A DNA stretch of 64,000 nucleotides, taken from Xestospongia muta. Lineage: Eukaryota > Porifera > Demospongiae > Haplosclerida > Petrosiidae. The DNA is taken from contig OY848917.1 in the NCBI GenBank assembly GCA_963693285.1, forward strand, positions 8,308,192-8,372,191, given 5' to 3'. Below are positions 37,601 through 48,110 of the stretch, in pieces (the stretch's first letter is position 1; each line of letters opens with the position of its first letter). Below the pieces are notes generated by a model, which was given only the letters and a program-made list of their open reading frames with translations, had not been told where the DNA came from and searched no databases. A program made the translations under genes and the position numbers.

Positions 37601-40600
37601 TGTCATAGTTTGTTTATCCCTTTTGTTTCATTCTCTACCTTTATATTTGATGTTACTACCTGACATATGGATGTATTATATAATAGACTGTAAGTCTGAT
37701 CTATTGTAATATAATAAGTAACTATTAATTAATGAAATATTGTTATTGTCATAGTTTGTTTATCCCTTTTGTTTCATTCTCTACCTTTATATTTGATGTT
37801 ACTACCTGACATATGGATGTATTATATAATAGACTGTAAGTATGATCTATTGTAATATAATAAGTAACTATTATTATTGAAATATGGTTATTGTCATAGT
37901 TTGTTTATCCCTTTTGTTTCATTCTCTACCTTTATATTTGATGTTACTACCTGACATATGGATGTATTATATAATAGGATGTAAGTCTAATCTATTGTAA
38001 TATAATAAGTAACTATTAATTAATGAAATATAGTTATTGTCATAGTTTGTTTATCCCTTTTGTTTTCTTCTCTACCTTTATATTTGATGTTACTACCTGA
38101 CATATGGATGTATTATATAATAGATTGTAAGTCTGGTTTATTGTAATATAATAAGTAACTATTATTATTGAAATATGGTTATTGTCATAGTTTGTTTATC
38201 CCTTTTGTTTCCTTCTCTACCTTTATATTTGATGTTACTACCTGACATATTGATGTATTACATAATAGGATGTAAGTCTAATCTATTGTAATATAATAAG
38301 TAACTATTAGTTAATGAAATATAGTTATTGTCATAGTTTGTTTATCCCTTTTGTTTCCTTCTCTACCTTTATATTTGATGTTACTTCCTGACATATGGAT
38401 GTATTACATAATAGGAGGTAAGTCTGATCTATTGTAGTAACTATTAATTAATGAAATATAGTTATTATCATAGTTTATTAATTTTAGAGCTTCTTACTTT
38501 TAATTGCAACCTTAGCTTTTTATTTGTATTAACATTTCCATGACGATAATTATTCTAAAATTTTAATATTTCTGATCTATATTTGTATGTATTAATTATC
38601 ATGTAACTGTAATAATGCTTACTTTAATGTTTTTTATATTCTCTCTTATCTAGAATATGGAATTAAGAGGTCAGTTCTAATTGTCTCAGATAATTTGTAT
38701 GTATTATTGACAAGAACAAGAACAAAAAGCAATTATCCTTTGTCCATATGAAAGTTAGCTAATTAAGATCAGACGATTGTAATAATAAGTGCATATTTTC
38801 ACAACACCTATAATGTAACTATTTAGATTAAAGTAAGTCAGAGGAGAATATACAATAAACTAATATTGTGAATTATGCTATTACACATTTGTCAATATTA
38901 CATGTGCATATAGTAAACTCTGATTATTAAGAATTATCACTGTTACTGAATATTACAAACAATTTGGCTGTATGGAAAAAATAAGACTTGTTTGTTTGAG
39001 TGGGTTAAACCTTTTTCAGATAAACTTTTAACAATAGCCTTGATAAAAGTTGATAAACAGTTGGTTCAGTTAAACTTGTCAATTAATTTTTAGATGGATT
39101 ATAACCACAAAAGTCATAGCATAAGGTGTACTTTTTTCAGTGGTAATGCTTACATTTAGCTTTCATGTAAACAACACATTACTTCCAAAATGTCAACATG
39201 ATTATTTGTATTTGATGTTTTACCTAGTCTTTTAAAATTTGCACTATGACATTACAGCTTAACCTTAGGGTATTGTTAAGGACTAGTGATAAATATCTTT
39301 TTTTATTTGACTATATTCTTAATTAGAAATTTAATTTTAAGACTGTGCTGCACTTCTATTTCTTACTGAGAAAAGTTTTTATCTTGCCATTACTGCCTAC
39401 TACAAAGAGCATGCTACTTTTGGTTTCAAATCATGTGTGAATATACAAATATGTCCATTGTTGTCATTTTATTCTATAGCTGTTAAAGTTTGCTTTCTAC
39501 ATTTATTTCTTCCCCATAGACATAGTTCCCAACTCTCCTATTTTAACAACTCTAATATTTTGCTATATAAAATGATTATATTCCAAAGTTTAGATATTTT
39601 ATATGATTCTAATATGTTTGAAAATACAGAGTCTTATAAAAGAGCTCTAGCTGATGGAGAGAGGAATGTACCTTATGCTCGAGTCATGCTTCTCGGTACA
39701 GCAGGTGTAGGGAAGACTACCTTTAAGCGATCGCTGATGAAACTACCATTTGAGTGTGACACTACCAGCACTAATCTTTCAGATATATATCGTATTCGCC
39801 CGTTTGGCCACGAGTGGAAAACTTTGAAAGATGATCAATGGAAAGTAGTCACATATGAAGATGAGTTGGAGGAAATGGCGCACTTACTGTCATCTATCTA
39901 CAAAGATAATTTAGGTGCACATAATCCAAGTGATGCAATTAAAGCATCATTGCTTTATGATACTACTAGTGCACAGTTGTCACTTGATGTTGCTGAGGAT
40001 CAAATTAAAGAAATGGAAGAAAGGAAAGTAAACAAGATTCTTAGTGAAGCTATTGACATAATTGATTCTCTAACAACCACCAATACCGATGCTCAACCAT
40101 TTTTACATATTTGGGATTGTGGTGGTCAACCTGCATTCCTTGAACTTCTACCAGCATTTCTCACTCCTCGTACCTTGTTTGTTCTAATGTTTGATGCATC
40201 AAGAGGGCTTAATAAAGGATGGAGGTCTGTGCTGAATAAAGATGGTCACGAAAAATTCCTTGAAGACGTTAAAATGACCACTTTAGAGCTTATGCTTAGT
40301 TGGATGGCAAATATTCATGGTCATCTTGCTAAAGGCAAATGCTTTCCTGGCTATCCTCGAATGCTTTGCATTGGCACTCGTGGAGATCGCCTGGAATCTG
40401 AAGAGCAAAGGAGTGCAGTTAAATCTGAATTGGAGTCTCATATAAAAGGAAAAGCATTCAGAGAGCTCATCGAAGATGTCTTCATAGTTGATAACACAAC
40501 ATCTGGCTTTTTGATGTTTGAAGACCGTAATCTTGCAGACATACGAAGAATCATTAGTACATTTACTTATGAAAAGCTCATTGTCAAGACACCTGTAAGC

Positions 40601-43600
40601 TGGGTACTCTTTCGGAAGGTAATTCAAGCCTTGGAAGAAAATGTTGTGAGTCTTGAAGAAGCTCATATCATTGCACGTGCTTGCAAGATTTCACCTGATA
40701 ATGTTCCTAAAGTCCTTCTCTTTTATCACGATTTAGGGGCTTTGTTATTCTATCCTCATATTGAAGGCCTTCACAACAAAGTTGTTGTTAGTCCCAAATA
40801 TTTTGTTGATGTTATTGGTAAACTATTTACTGTAGATCGTTGCAATGTTAAATTTGATGTAATGGATATGTGGGAAAAATTTCAAGAAAATGGCATTTTA
40901 ATTGAGCCTCTGTATAAATCTATATGGGAACAAAGTGACGGTTTTCATCCTGATGCTCTAATAGATCTCTTAGAAGACTTTCGTATAGCTGCTGAAGTTC
41001 ATACCAGTATACATCATGATCCTAGTAACAAGCAGTACTTCGTACCTGCAATCCTGAAATCCTTTCCTGGAGATTCTTACAATGTTTTTCTTGATAGTTG
41101 TATGCATGCGTCACCTTTACACATCATATTTTCAATTGGTTTCGTACCACCAGGTTTTTTTACACGTTTCGTCACTACTATCGCCAGTAATGCTACTTAT
41201 AAGCTTTGTTTTGATCATGGTGTTTATAGAAACCATGTAACCTTTCGGTGTGATGATTCATTTGTTGCTTTCACAGACCTTCAAAATGCAATACTTGTTG
41301 ATGTAGCGAGCTATGATCGAAATAATTCCATTATGCCATTTGCTGAATTCTGTCAAGACCTCAAACTGCTTATTGAGAAAAGTGCAAAAGCAGTTGAAAT
41401 AATACTTAGGAAGTCACAGACAACATTTACTAAAGAAACATCTTATCATGTCACTTTTGAAGTTAAATATGTTTGTCAATCAGATGAGTGTACTCATCAT
41501 CAACGAGATCATCAACATTATATTAAGACTTCTACAAGACAAACTAGTAGTAACTTTGTCTATTGTGAGAAAAGCGAAAAGAAATTTCCATACCGTCCAT
41601 TATCCTCAGTGGAAGTATACTGGTTCAAGGATGATGTAACAAATCAGAAGGTATACTGTAGATTTCACTATTGTTTCATTTGTATGACCATTTTGTACTT
41701 AGAAAATACAGCATACCCCTCATGACAACACAAGTCAGAAGTGCTCTCAGTGAGTATTTCAAATAGTTTTAGCTGATGTTATTGTCATTTCAGAGTAATT
41801 GACATTGAAGATCACATTGCTAGTAATGAAGATACACATGAAAACATAGTTAGTTAAAAAGTAGTTATTATACAACTTTATAGGCTGTGTTTGCAATCCT
41901 GACAATAAATACAATAATTCAATGATCAATTAATACTGTACCCTATACCATAAATCTTGGAATCTAACTATATTAGTTTCACATTAAAGTATATGGCTTT
42001 TTATTTAGATTTGTAGGTTTTGATAGGAATTGTATGCATAGTGACTGAAAAAAGAAATGATTTGCTACAGATATTTTAACATCATTAATTATAATAAGAT
42101 ATATTTTTTCAATAGGTTAGACAAAAGAAGCCCAATAAAGGTAAAATATCCTAACAAATAAATCTGATGTGACATATACAGAATCATAAATATTTCACAT
42201 AGCCATAGTTATTGTTATTATGTCTTTTCAATTCTATTCTACATTTTTGTATTACATCTAGGTTAACATTAATGCATATGTTATATATTTTCATATTAGG
42301 TCGATTTGCTTCACTTGTCAGACGTTTAAAACCACAACGATCTAGATACAGAAGGCCACAACACAGTAAGTTATCAGCAATCAAATACTATATCAATATA
42401 TGCAACATGTGTAACAAGACAGATATGTTGAATTCCTAAGTGACATTTACTGCACTATTTTAAAACAAGTTGTTGTTAAATTAATCATGTAGTAACTTTA
42501 TTTAGTTTGGTTGCATAATATAGATTTAAAACTTTTTTTTATTTAGATATTCTGGAAGATGTTAGTGATGAAGAGGAAACTGAAGATATACACAGTCATG
42601 ATCTGAGTACAGGTAAGTATACATAGCTATGTATCTGTTTATTATGAACTTATAGTTATGGCATTACAACTAATAAAAACCTTGATTTAGATAATTATTA
42701 TTGATGTGTATCAATAATTTTGTATAACCTCACAAGATAGAAAGGTTCTGATTCTATATAATAATTGTTCAATAAATTATGAACTTTCTAGGCCATGTGA
42801 TTTGTAAATCAACTAACTCACATCTTTAATTTTAATGTTAACATAGTGTTTTCATCTTGTATTCATTTCATAACTCTTTTAATGACAGTTATCATGTCAT
42901 GCACCACACATACTATATTTCCTCAAAAATTGTCTCCCATGCCTTCTTATGTTTATTAAAATTAAAGAAGCCATGAAAGTAATTGCAAAGAATTTTCTTC
43001 ATTTAAAGTTTTCATTGTTTACTGATAAATAGAATGTTGTCTTACAAAATGTCATGATGTCTTTTGCAGAACAGTACAATCATGAATTCCCAGCACTCAA
43101 CATAGAAACTGTCATTTTGACAGGGACTCTGACATTTTTATTTTACTTGTTTTTAGTCAATTTGGTAAAACAGTTTATGTACATGAGAAATTTGTATGGT
43201 ACTAACCTTTACCTCATTATGTGAAGTAATGATGTAAAGACTGTTACCCTAAAAAGCCCTTGCGATCCAACATTAGCTTTATAGTGACTACTTTTGAGAC
43301 TATAATTTAATTGCTAAAATACATTACATGACCTGTGTGATTGTCTTCCTAACCTTGCTTTTTTGTGTAATACTAATTGTATATGTTATCTTTATCCACT
43401 TAATTTTTTTATCATTAGAAGCGAAAAAAATGATTCAGTATAGTGAAACTAAGGATCTAGAGCTAGAAACGTTACAACTAGCAAAGGAACAACCAACTCA
43501 ACCAAAAGAAGGTATTGTCAGTATTCTTGTACATAATATAATTATGTTGTTGTCATTAAACTATCACTGTCATTATGTGATATAATTATTATTACACAGA

Positions 43601-44281
43601 TCTATTTAAAGAAATGAAGTACTTGACATGATATTTATATTTGAAAACTATACATATGTATGTGTGTGTTTATTGCTTTGTTGTGAGCACATTCATTCCT
43701 CAAACAATATATTATAACTCTCTATCTAACTGAAATACTTTATATTAAATTATTGCTACCGTTGGAATGTCAACACTATCATTCTTACTTTTGGCTTGCT
43801 TGAGATGTTTTGATGATATTTCCTTTATAATAGGTATCTTTTATATTAAATCTTGTTCTGACATTTATTCCTTAAAATTGAGCATGATGACTTAATCTTA
43901 TTTTGTAGATAGTGAAGTTTGTCAGCATTTACTATTGTCATACAATTGTATTAATAACAATTTTCATATGCAGGTTCTGATTGTGATGCGGCCAGAAAAG
44001 CTCTAGTTCAGTGTACTGACATTATTGTTGAATCATCTATTGACCCATTTGATCTAGCAAGAAAACTGAGTTCAGATAAGGTCATTTCAGAGAATGTTTA
44101 CAAGAGAGTCAAAGACGATGCTAGTGGGAATTCAAATAAAAAACGTCTTGATATTATTCTTGATGAAATAAAAGATCATGTCAAGCACGATGCTAGCATT
44201 TTGACTAAATTTGTGGATATCTTAAGGGAGAAATTCGAACGAAATGACTTAGCTGATAAAATCATGTCAAAATTAAGCTAA
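31662..44281 (+). CDS. ROCO (Roc-COR) GTPase with C-terminal CARD-like death fold
   Basis: I assemble eight exons with consistent phase: 31,662-31,700; 38,654-38,669 (16-nt microexon); 39,630-41,650; 42,116-42,140; 42,300-42,365; 42,547-42,612; 43,419-43,511; 43,974-44,281. Together they are 2,634 nt, 877 aa. The large exon has the Roc GTPase: P-loop GTAGVGKT (residues 41-48), DCGGQP (from 181) and a degenerate base-recognition loop GTRGD (267-271). A COR domain follows (~330-610; VSPKYFVDVIGKLF, FSIGFVPPGFFTRF), then a Cys/His-rich segment. The final exon encodes a ~100-residue helical domain resembling a CARD (DPFDLARKL, RLDIILDEIKDH, LADKIMSKLS). A cytosolic signalling switch linked to death-fold partners is inferred. 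Exons 1-2 are less certain: phase and donor/acceptor sites fit, but the large exon also stays open upstream (to 39,437). Intron 1 contains a satellite array. Confidence 0.8.
31701..34059. other. Intron 1 of ROCO gene, unique part
   Basis: AT-rich intron sequence upstream of the satellite array. No exon, mobile element or RNA gene was recognised. The open frames at 31,927 and 33,653 lack domains and splice support. Confidence 0.45.
34060..38475 (+). repeat. ~145-bp satellite array in ROCO intron 1 (about 30 units)
   Basis: Tandem units of 145-146 bp, diverged at the left edge and very homogeneous from ~35.4 kb. Core of a unit: GGTTATTGTCATAGTTTG, TTTATCCCTTTTGTTT, TCTCTACCTTTATATTTGATG, TTACTACCTGACATATGGATG, TATTATATAATAG, a variable triplet, GTAAGT, then ATCTATTGTAATATAATAAG. 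Two sub-types differ by AACTATTATTATTG versus AACTATTAATTAATG. A block starting at ~36,088 recurs at ~37,250, an exact offset of 1,162 bp (8 units), so there is higher-order structure. The units lie in sense orientation within the inferred first intron. No reading frame is conserved. Confidence 0.95.
34472..34587. mobile_element. 116-bp hairpin MITE within the satellite
   Basis: The termini GGGTGGTTCTTGGTGTAA and TTACACCAAGAATCACCC are near-perfect inverted repeats. The interior also folds back (GATGACATCA ... TGATGTCATCAT), with a duplicated GACACATAG(C/T)GATGTCATCA in the middle. It interrupts one satellite unit between TTATTT and TTTATATTTAATG and is absent from all other units. Confidence 0.8.
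38476..39629. other. End of intron 1, microexon and intron 2 of ROCO gene
   Basis: It contains the predicted 16-nt microexon (38,654-38,669) preceded by the pyrimidine-rich acceptor TTCTCTCTTATCTAG. The remainder is AT-rich intron with nothing recognised. Confidence 0.4.
43070..43224 (+). CDS. Alternative terminal exon of ROCO gene: transmembrane tail
   Basis: After a strong acceptor (TCTTTTGCAG) the sequence is open for 51 codons to a TGA. It starts in the same phase (G|AA) as the exon at 43,419. It encodes a short polar start (EQYNHEFPALNIE), then ~20 hydrophobic residues (TVILTGTLTFLFYLFLVNLV) and a basic flank (KQFMYMRN). Used after 42,612, it would give a 795-residue ROCO protein anchored in a membrane by its C-terminus instead of carrying the CARD-like domain. 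It has no phase-compatible donor, so it could only be terminal. T-rich intron sequence can mimic hydrophobic codons, so this remains a hypothesis. Confidence 0.45.
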
Positions 44282-46376
44282 GGTAGGATAATGTGTTTTT
44301 ATTCTATTTACTCTCTATTCACATTTAGATTTAGCTGAAATCTCTTTAGTAGTGGTCTTGATAAAGACTAAATCAATACTTGTGTACTTTACAACGTTTA
44401 TGTTTTTAGTTTAGCAAATTAACTTTTACATTATTAATTTAGTTCAAACCATTTCGTGTAATTCCTAAGAGTCAGGACATGGATAGGTTGCACAAACTTT
44501 ACAATAATGGGACTCCATAAATGAAACAACTAGTAATACTATGTATTAAAGCAAACCAATCAAAAACACACTTCACCCACTCAATGGCAATGAGACTAAA
44601 GGCATACAGTGGATTAGGATTCCTTTCAGCATTGATGTTAATTCATAGTGATTCAATCATTGTACTAGAAAGTTGTTATACAGATGCTTTACGCACTATT
44701 GTATACAGTCCAGACACATTTCTTAAACACATATGATATATTTGTGTTATACAGTAACGTTATAGCATATGTATTCCAAGACTTAGTATACAGACAGAAA
44801 AATGTGTTATACATTTGATGTGTATTCATCCCATATGAATACTGATGTATTACAATAGTACAAATCCTGTGAATTTAATCTTTTTTTAATTTGTAAAAAA
44901 ATATTTAGTCTTTACACAATCACTCAGTATATGATGATTATATGTATTTCAGGTAAGATCATAACTTAAAATGTTTTATACAGGATTGATATTGCTTTGT
45001 AATTAAAATCATAAAATTCAAGATTTGGTGAGGCATTCTTTCAGTTGGTACAATTATATTAACACTGTCATTACCAAAGTCAAATTTTACTTCTCCCAAC
45101 ACAGAGCATATCTAAACAATAAGCAACAATGATGACAGACTTCACTAAGATAGAAAATTGGGCCGCTATTAAAGTCATATACAGTGACTATAATATTAGG
45201 TGTCCACATATGCAATGACTTATTGTTAGAGTTATGTAGTAATTATGGTATTAAGTTAAGATTAAAGTATATATCAAACAATAAGCAGCTAAGAGGAACA
45301 AATGTAGCAGAACCATACATATCAAAATCAGATATAATAACTACAGAGTAAGGAAGTATATGTTTCTCTTGGATTTCTATAAAACTTGCGCACTTTTGCA
45401 AATGCACACTCAATTAGTATGGGGTGACTTAATAATTTTGACACAGATCACACCCCATAAATTAGTACTAGTCTCTTTTTATGGAGTCTGCATTGATCAA
45501 ATAAACTGTATGTCTTATAAAGTATTGCACAATACCTATTGTTAAAGGCAGTGCGTTAATTCAAGACTATAGATGCGGCAATTAAAAGCACGCCATAAAA
45601 ATGTAAAACCACACCCAACTGAACCAATCGGCAAACACATGAATTTCTGTAGCACATGGCAGATTAGACATTTGTTGTTGGGAGACTTTCTCTTCCTATA
45701 CTGATCTTCAGGCTAAAATTAAAGTGTGTAAAGCTAAAAATGTAGTTGAACTATTTGCAAAGGTTCTTGAACTCTTGATTCCGCGAATAGGAGGGTTCCA
45801 ACTTCCAAAGCGGATTGAGGGGGCAAAAAAGACTTGTGCTTTTTAGTCTTCATTTTTATTGTGTTCTTGGTGGTAAAGACTATAAGATCACAATCATGAC
45901 GTCAGTAAAGTAAACAAGCACTTGCCTATACTTATACATTGGAAATTATACTTGATTCTATGATAGGAAATCTATGACCATTTGCCTTGCCAAAGAAGAC
46001 TCAATCATGATGAGAAAACAGAAGCTGTTAGAGATGAAAGTAAATAAAAAGCTACTTTATCAACACTTGACAAGCAGTATGGGAAAGGTTATTATTCTAA
46101 ATGTTCAAACTGATATACACCAAAGCTTTGACAGTAATAACTTGGACACATTAGTACAATGGTTATAAGATATGGAAGATATATCACCATTGCATAAAAA
46201 GTTTGTTTATTCTTTATTCATCCAGGTTCTATAGTTGAAATTTACTCTAATAATGAGAATGAGCTTGAAGAACTTTATTTCAGGATTGTATTATGAACCC
46301 AATATAATGTCCACCCTCTAGATTAGTAGTATTTCAACCAAGAATGTTAACGTAGTTTTGTCTCAACATCAAAAGT
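44282..46376. other. Intergenic DNA downstream of ROCO
   Basis: Open frames at 44,521-44,736, 45,360-45,545 and 45,974-46,168 have no recognisable domain or splice support. I see no RNA gene or repeat. Confidence 0.35.
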
Positions 46377-46576
46377 TTAAAGGGGGGGGGACATGCCAAA
46401 ATTCAAAAATATTTTTTTTGCATAAATGTTATCTTTGACATATGGAATTCACCCAAAAAATATTTAAATAATTTTTAAAAATTGTTAACACTGTTAAAAG
46501 CAAGCTTCTTTTCGAAGCTCTTTAAAGGCTTCTTCTGAGATTGCAATGTACTTCCTTGTAGGGAGGGGCTCCCTTG

Positions 46577-46584
46577 TGACGTCA
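46577..46584. promoter_or_regulatory. CRE/ATF-like palindrome, left arm
   Basis: TGACGTCA, the consensus cAMP-response element, lies 39 bp upstream of the left-arm ATG (46,623), in a locally CpG-containing stretch. The mirror copy is at 47,858-47,865. Function is inferred from the motif and its position only. Confidence 0.5.
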
Positions 46585-46622
46585 CTGGGGGAACGAATGT
46601 TAGCATTGCTAGGTGCAAAGTA

Positions 46623-46865
46623 ATGGCTGAAGACTTTCAAAGCGATATATCTAGTCGGTATTCCAACATATTAAGCCTCTCCTACTCTTCTTCTTCCTTC
46701 GATATGATCGAAAGCAGTGACCCTGCTTCGTATGTGGAATCTGACCTCGAAGAAGGCTCTGAGAACATAGTTGTTCCATATCAGTATGAACCAGAGGAAA
46801 ATGGCTCTGAGTCAGAATCATCAGATGAATCTCAGAATGATGGAAGCTTACTAAATCCTGAATGA
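46623..46865 (+). pseudogene. P2X7-domain-like protein, first exon only (left arm)
   Basis: An 80-codon frame identical in design to the right-arm exon. It has a Ser-rich start (MAEDFQSDISSRYSNILSLS), an acidic middle and the motif VPYQYEPEE, typical just upstream of P2X7-cytoplasmic-domain-like zinc-binding modules. Where the right arm reads GAATGGTTAGT (donor-like), this copy reads GAATGATTAGT. One G-to-A change both removes the GT and creates the TGA stop. No zinc-binding exon follows on this strand. Confidence 0.65.
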
Positions 46866-47223
46866 TTAGTCTCTTGTGTCAGCTTCTGCTATCAAGAGCC
46901 ACAGAAGTCGTTTCAGCCTTTTCCAACAATAGTTCAATATTAGTTCAATAATGTTATTATTTGTTTGTTATGGAAATAATTAATATCATTACTCTTGACT
47001 ATAATACTTATTAACTATGTTAGTCTCATTGAATTAGTGATACTTGAACCCAACATAATAAGCAACTTTGTCCAAATTTTGTTGTCAACACAGCTAGGTA
47101 ATACAACATGTATTTTTCTTCTAACCCAATCCCAATACCAACTAGTAAACTGTCGATAAGAGATAAATTTGTATTGCCTGTATGTAATGGCTTACTGTAA
47201 GTGAGTTCAATAAAACCCTGTAC

Positions 47224-47819
47224 TTACTCAGATCTTGGTTGGTCCTGAATATCATGTGTACCATAATGTTGCCTATAACTGAAATATCCTGCTTGCAATT
47301 GTAATACCCAAACATTTAGGCAAACAGGTTCAAATCCTTCATGTTCAGTGATACAGGATATCTGTGCTTGAATCTGCCCCATTTTCTGGATTGTAGTGTC
47401 TATCTCACAACACCATATGCACTCAGCTACAGTAAGCATGACTATACAATATCCACAGTTACACAGGTAAATATAATAGTATCTATAACATAACACAATA
47501 TTTTGAAGTTAGCTCAGACAGCTCATGTAGCCTTCTTATTCATTATTATAGCTGACTAACAGACACAAGAGACTAACCATTCAGTATTTAGTAACCTCCC
47601 ATTATTCTGAGACTCATCTGATGATTCTGACTCAGAGCCATTTTCCTCTGGTTCATACTGATATGGAACAACTATGTTCTCAGAGCCTTCCTCGAGGTCA
47701 GATTCCACATACAAAGCAGGGTCACTGCTTTCGATCATATCGAAGGAAGAAGAAGAGTAGGAGAGGCTTAATATGCTGGAATACTGACTAGATACATCGC
47801 TTTGAAAGTCTTCAGCCAT
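47224..47819 (-). CDS. P2X7 cytoplasmic-domain-like zinc-binding protein, two exons
   Basis: Exon 1 (ATG at 47,819, to ~47,577) is Ser/acidic with VPYQYEPEE, ending LLNTEW. Exon 2 (~47,480-47,224) has the hallmark module: LCNCGYCIVML, ECIWCCEI, CITEHEGFEPVCLN, VWVLQ, FSYRQHYG. This domain, known from the P2X7 receptor tail, also occurs alone in many invertebrate and transposon-associated proteins without any channel; no transmembrane segment is present here. Canonical splicing is not obvious: GAATG|GTTAGT to the nearest acceptor (GTTATAG) leaves TG+A, a stop. The acceptor may therefore be lost. The gene sits inside the TTAA-bounded inverted repeat. Confidence 0.6.
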
Positions 47820-47857
47820 TACTTTGCACCTAGCAATGCTAACATTCGTTCCCCCAG

Positions 47858-47865
47858 TGACGTCA
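47858..47865. promoter_or_regulatory. CRE/ATF-like palindrome, right arm
   Basis: TGACGTCA, 39 bp upstream of the minus-strand ATG at 47,819. It is the mirror copy of the site at 46,577-46,584. Confidence 0.5.
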
Positions 47866-48110
47866 CAAGGGAGCCCCACCCTACTAGGAAGAACATTGCA
47901 ATCTCAGAAGAAGCCTTTAAAGAGCTTCGAAAAGAAGCTTGCTTTTGACAGTGTTAACAATTTTTAAAAATTATTTAAATATTTTTTGGGTGAATTCCAT
48001 ATGTCAAAGATAACATTTATGCAAAAAAAATATTTTTGAATTTTGGCATGTCCCCCCCCCTTTAATAAAATGATGTGAGTACATCATCAAATTGATTTTT
48101 TGGATCAGAG

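Larger units (their letters stand above)
46381..48061. mobile_element. TTAA-flanked long inverted-repeat element
   Basis: The left end A(G)9ACATGCC (46,381) and right end GGCATGT(C)9T (48,061) are mirror images. Both are bordered by TTAA (46,377-46,380; 48,062-48,065), as in piggyBac or Kolobok target duplications. The arms are about 500 bp (46,381-46,881 and 47,561-48,061) and pair base for base without indels: matched features always sum to 94,442. By eye they differ at only around 15 positions. Each arm contains a GC-richer promoter-like stretch and the same first coding exon; the ~680-bp centre contains one zinc-binding exon on the minus strand. It is either a foldback transposon that carries a gene start or a recent inverted duplication. 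Confidence 0.75.

Noticed and set aside
34060..38475. CRISPR-like or coding tandem repeat
   Set aside because: Units are contiguous with no spacers, AT-rich and intronic in an animal genome. No frame is conserved between units.
40283..40666. 127-codon minus-strand frame
   Set aside because: Antisense shadow of the ROCO GTPase exon.
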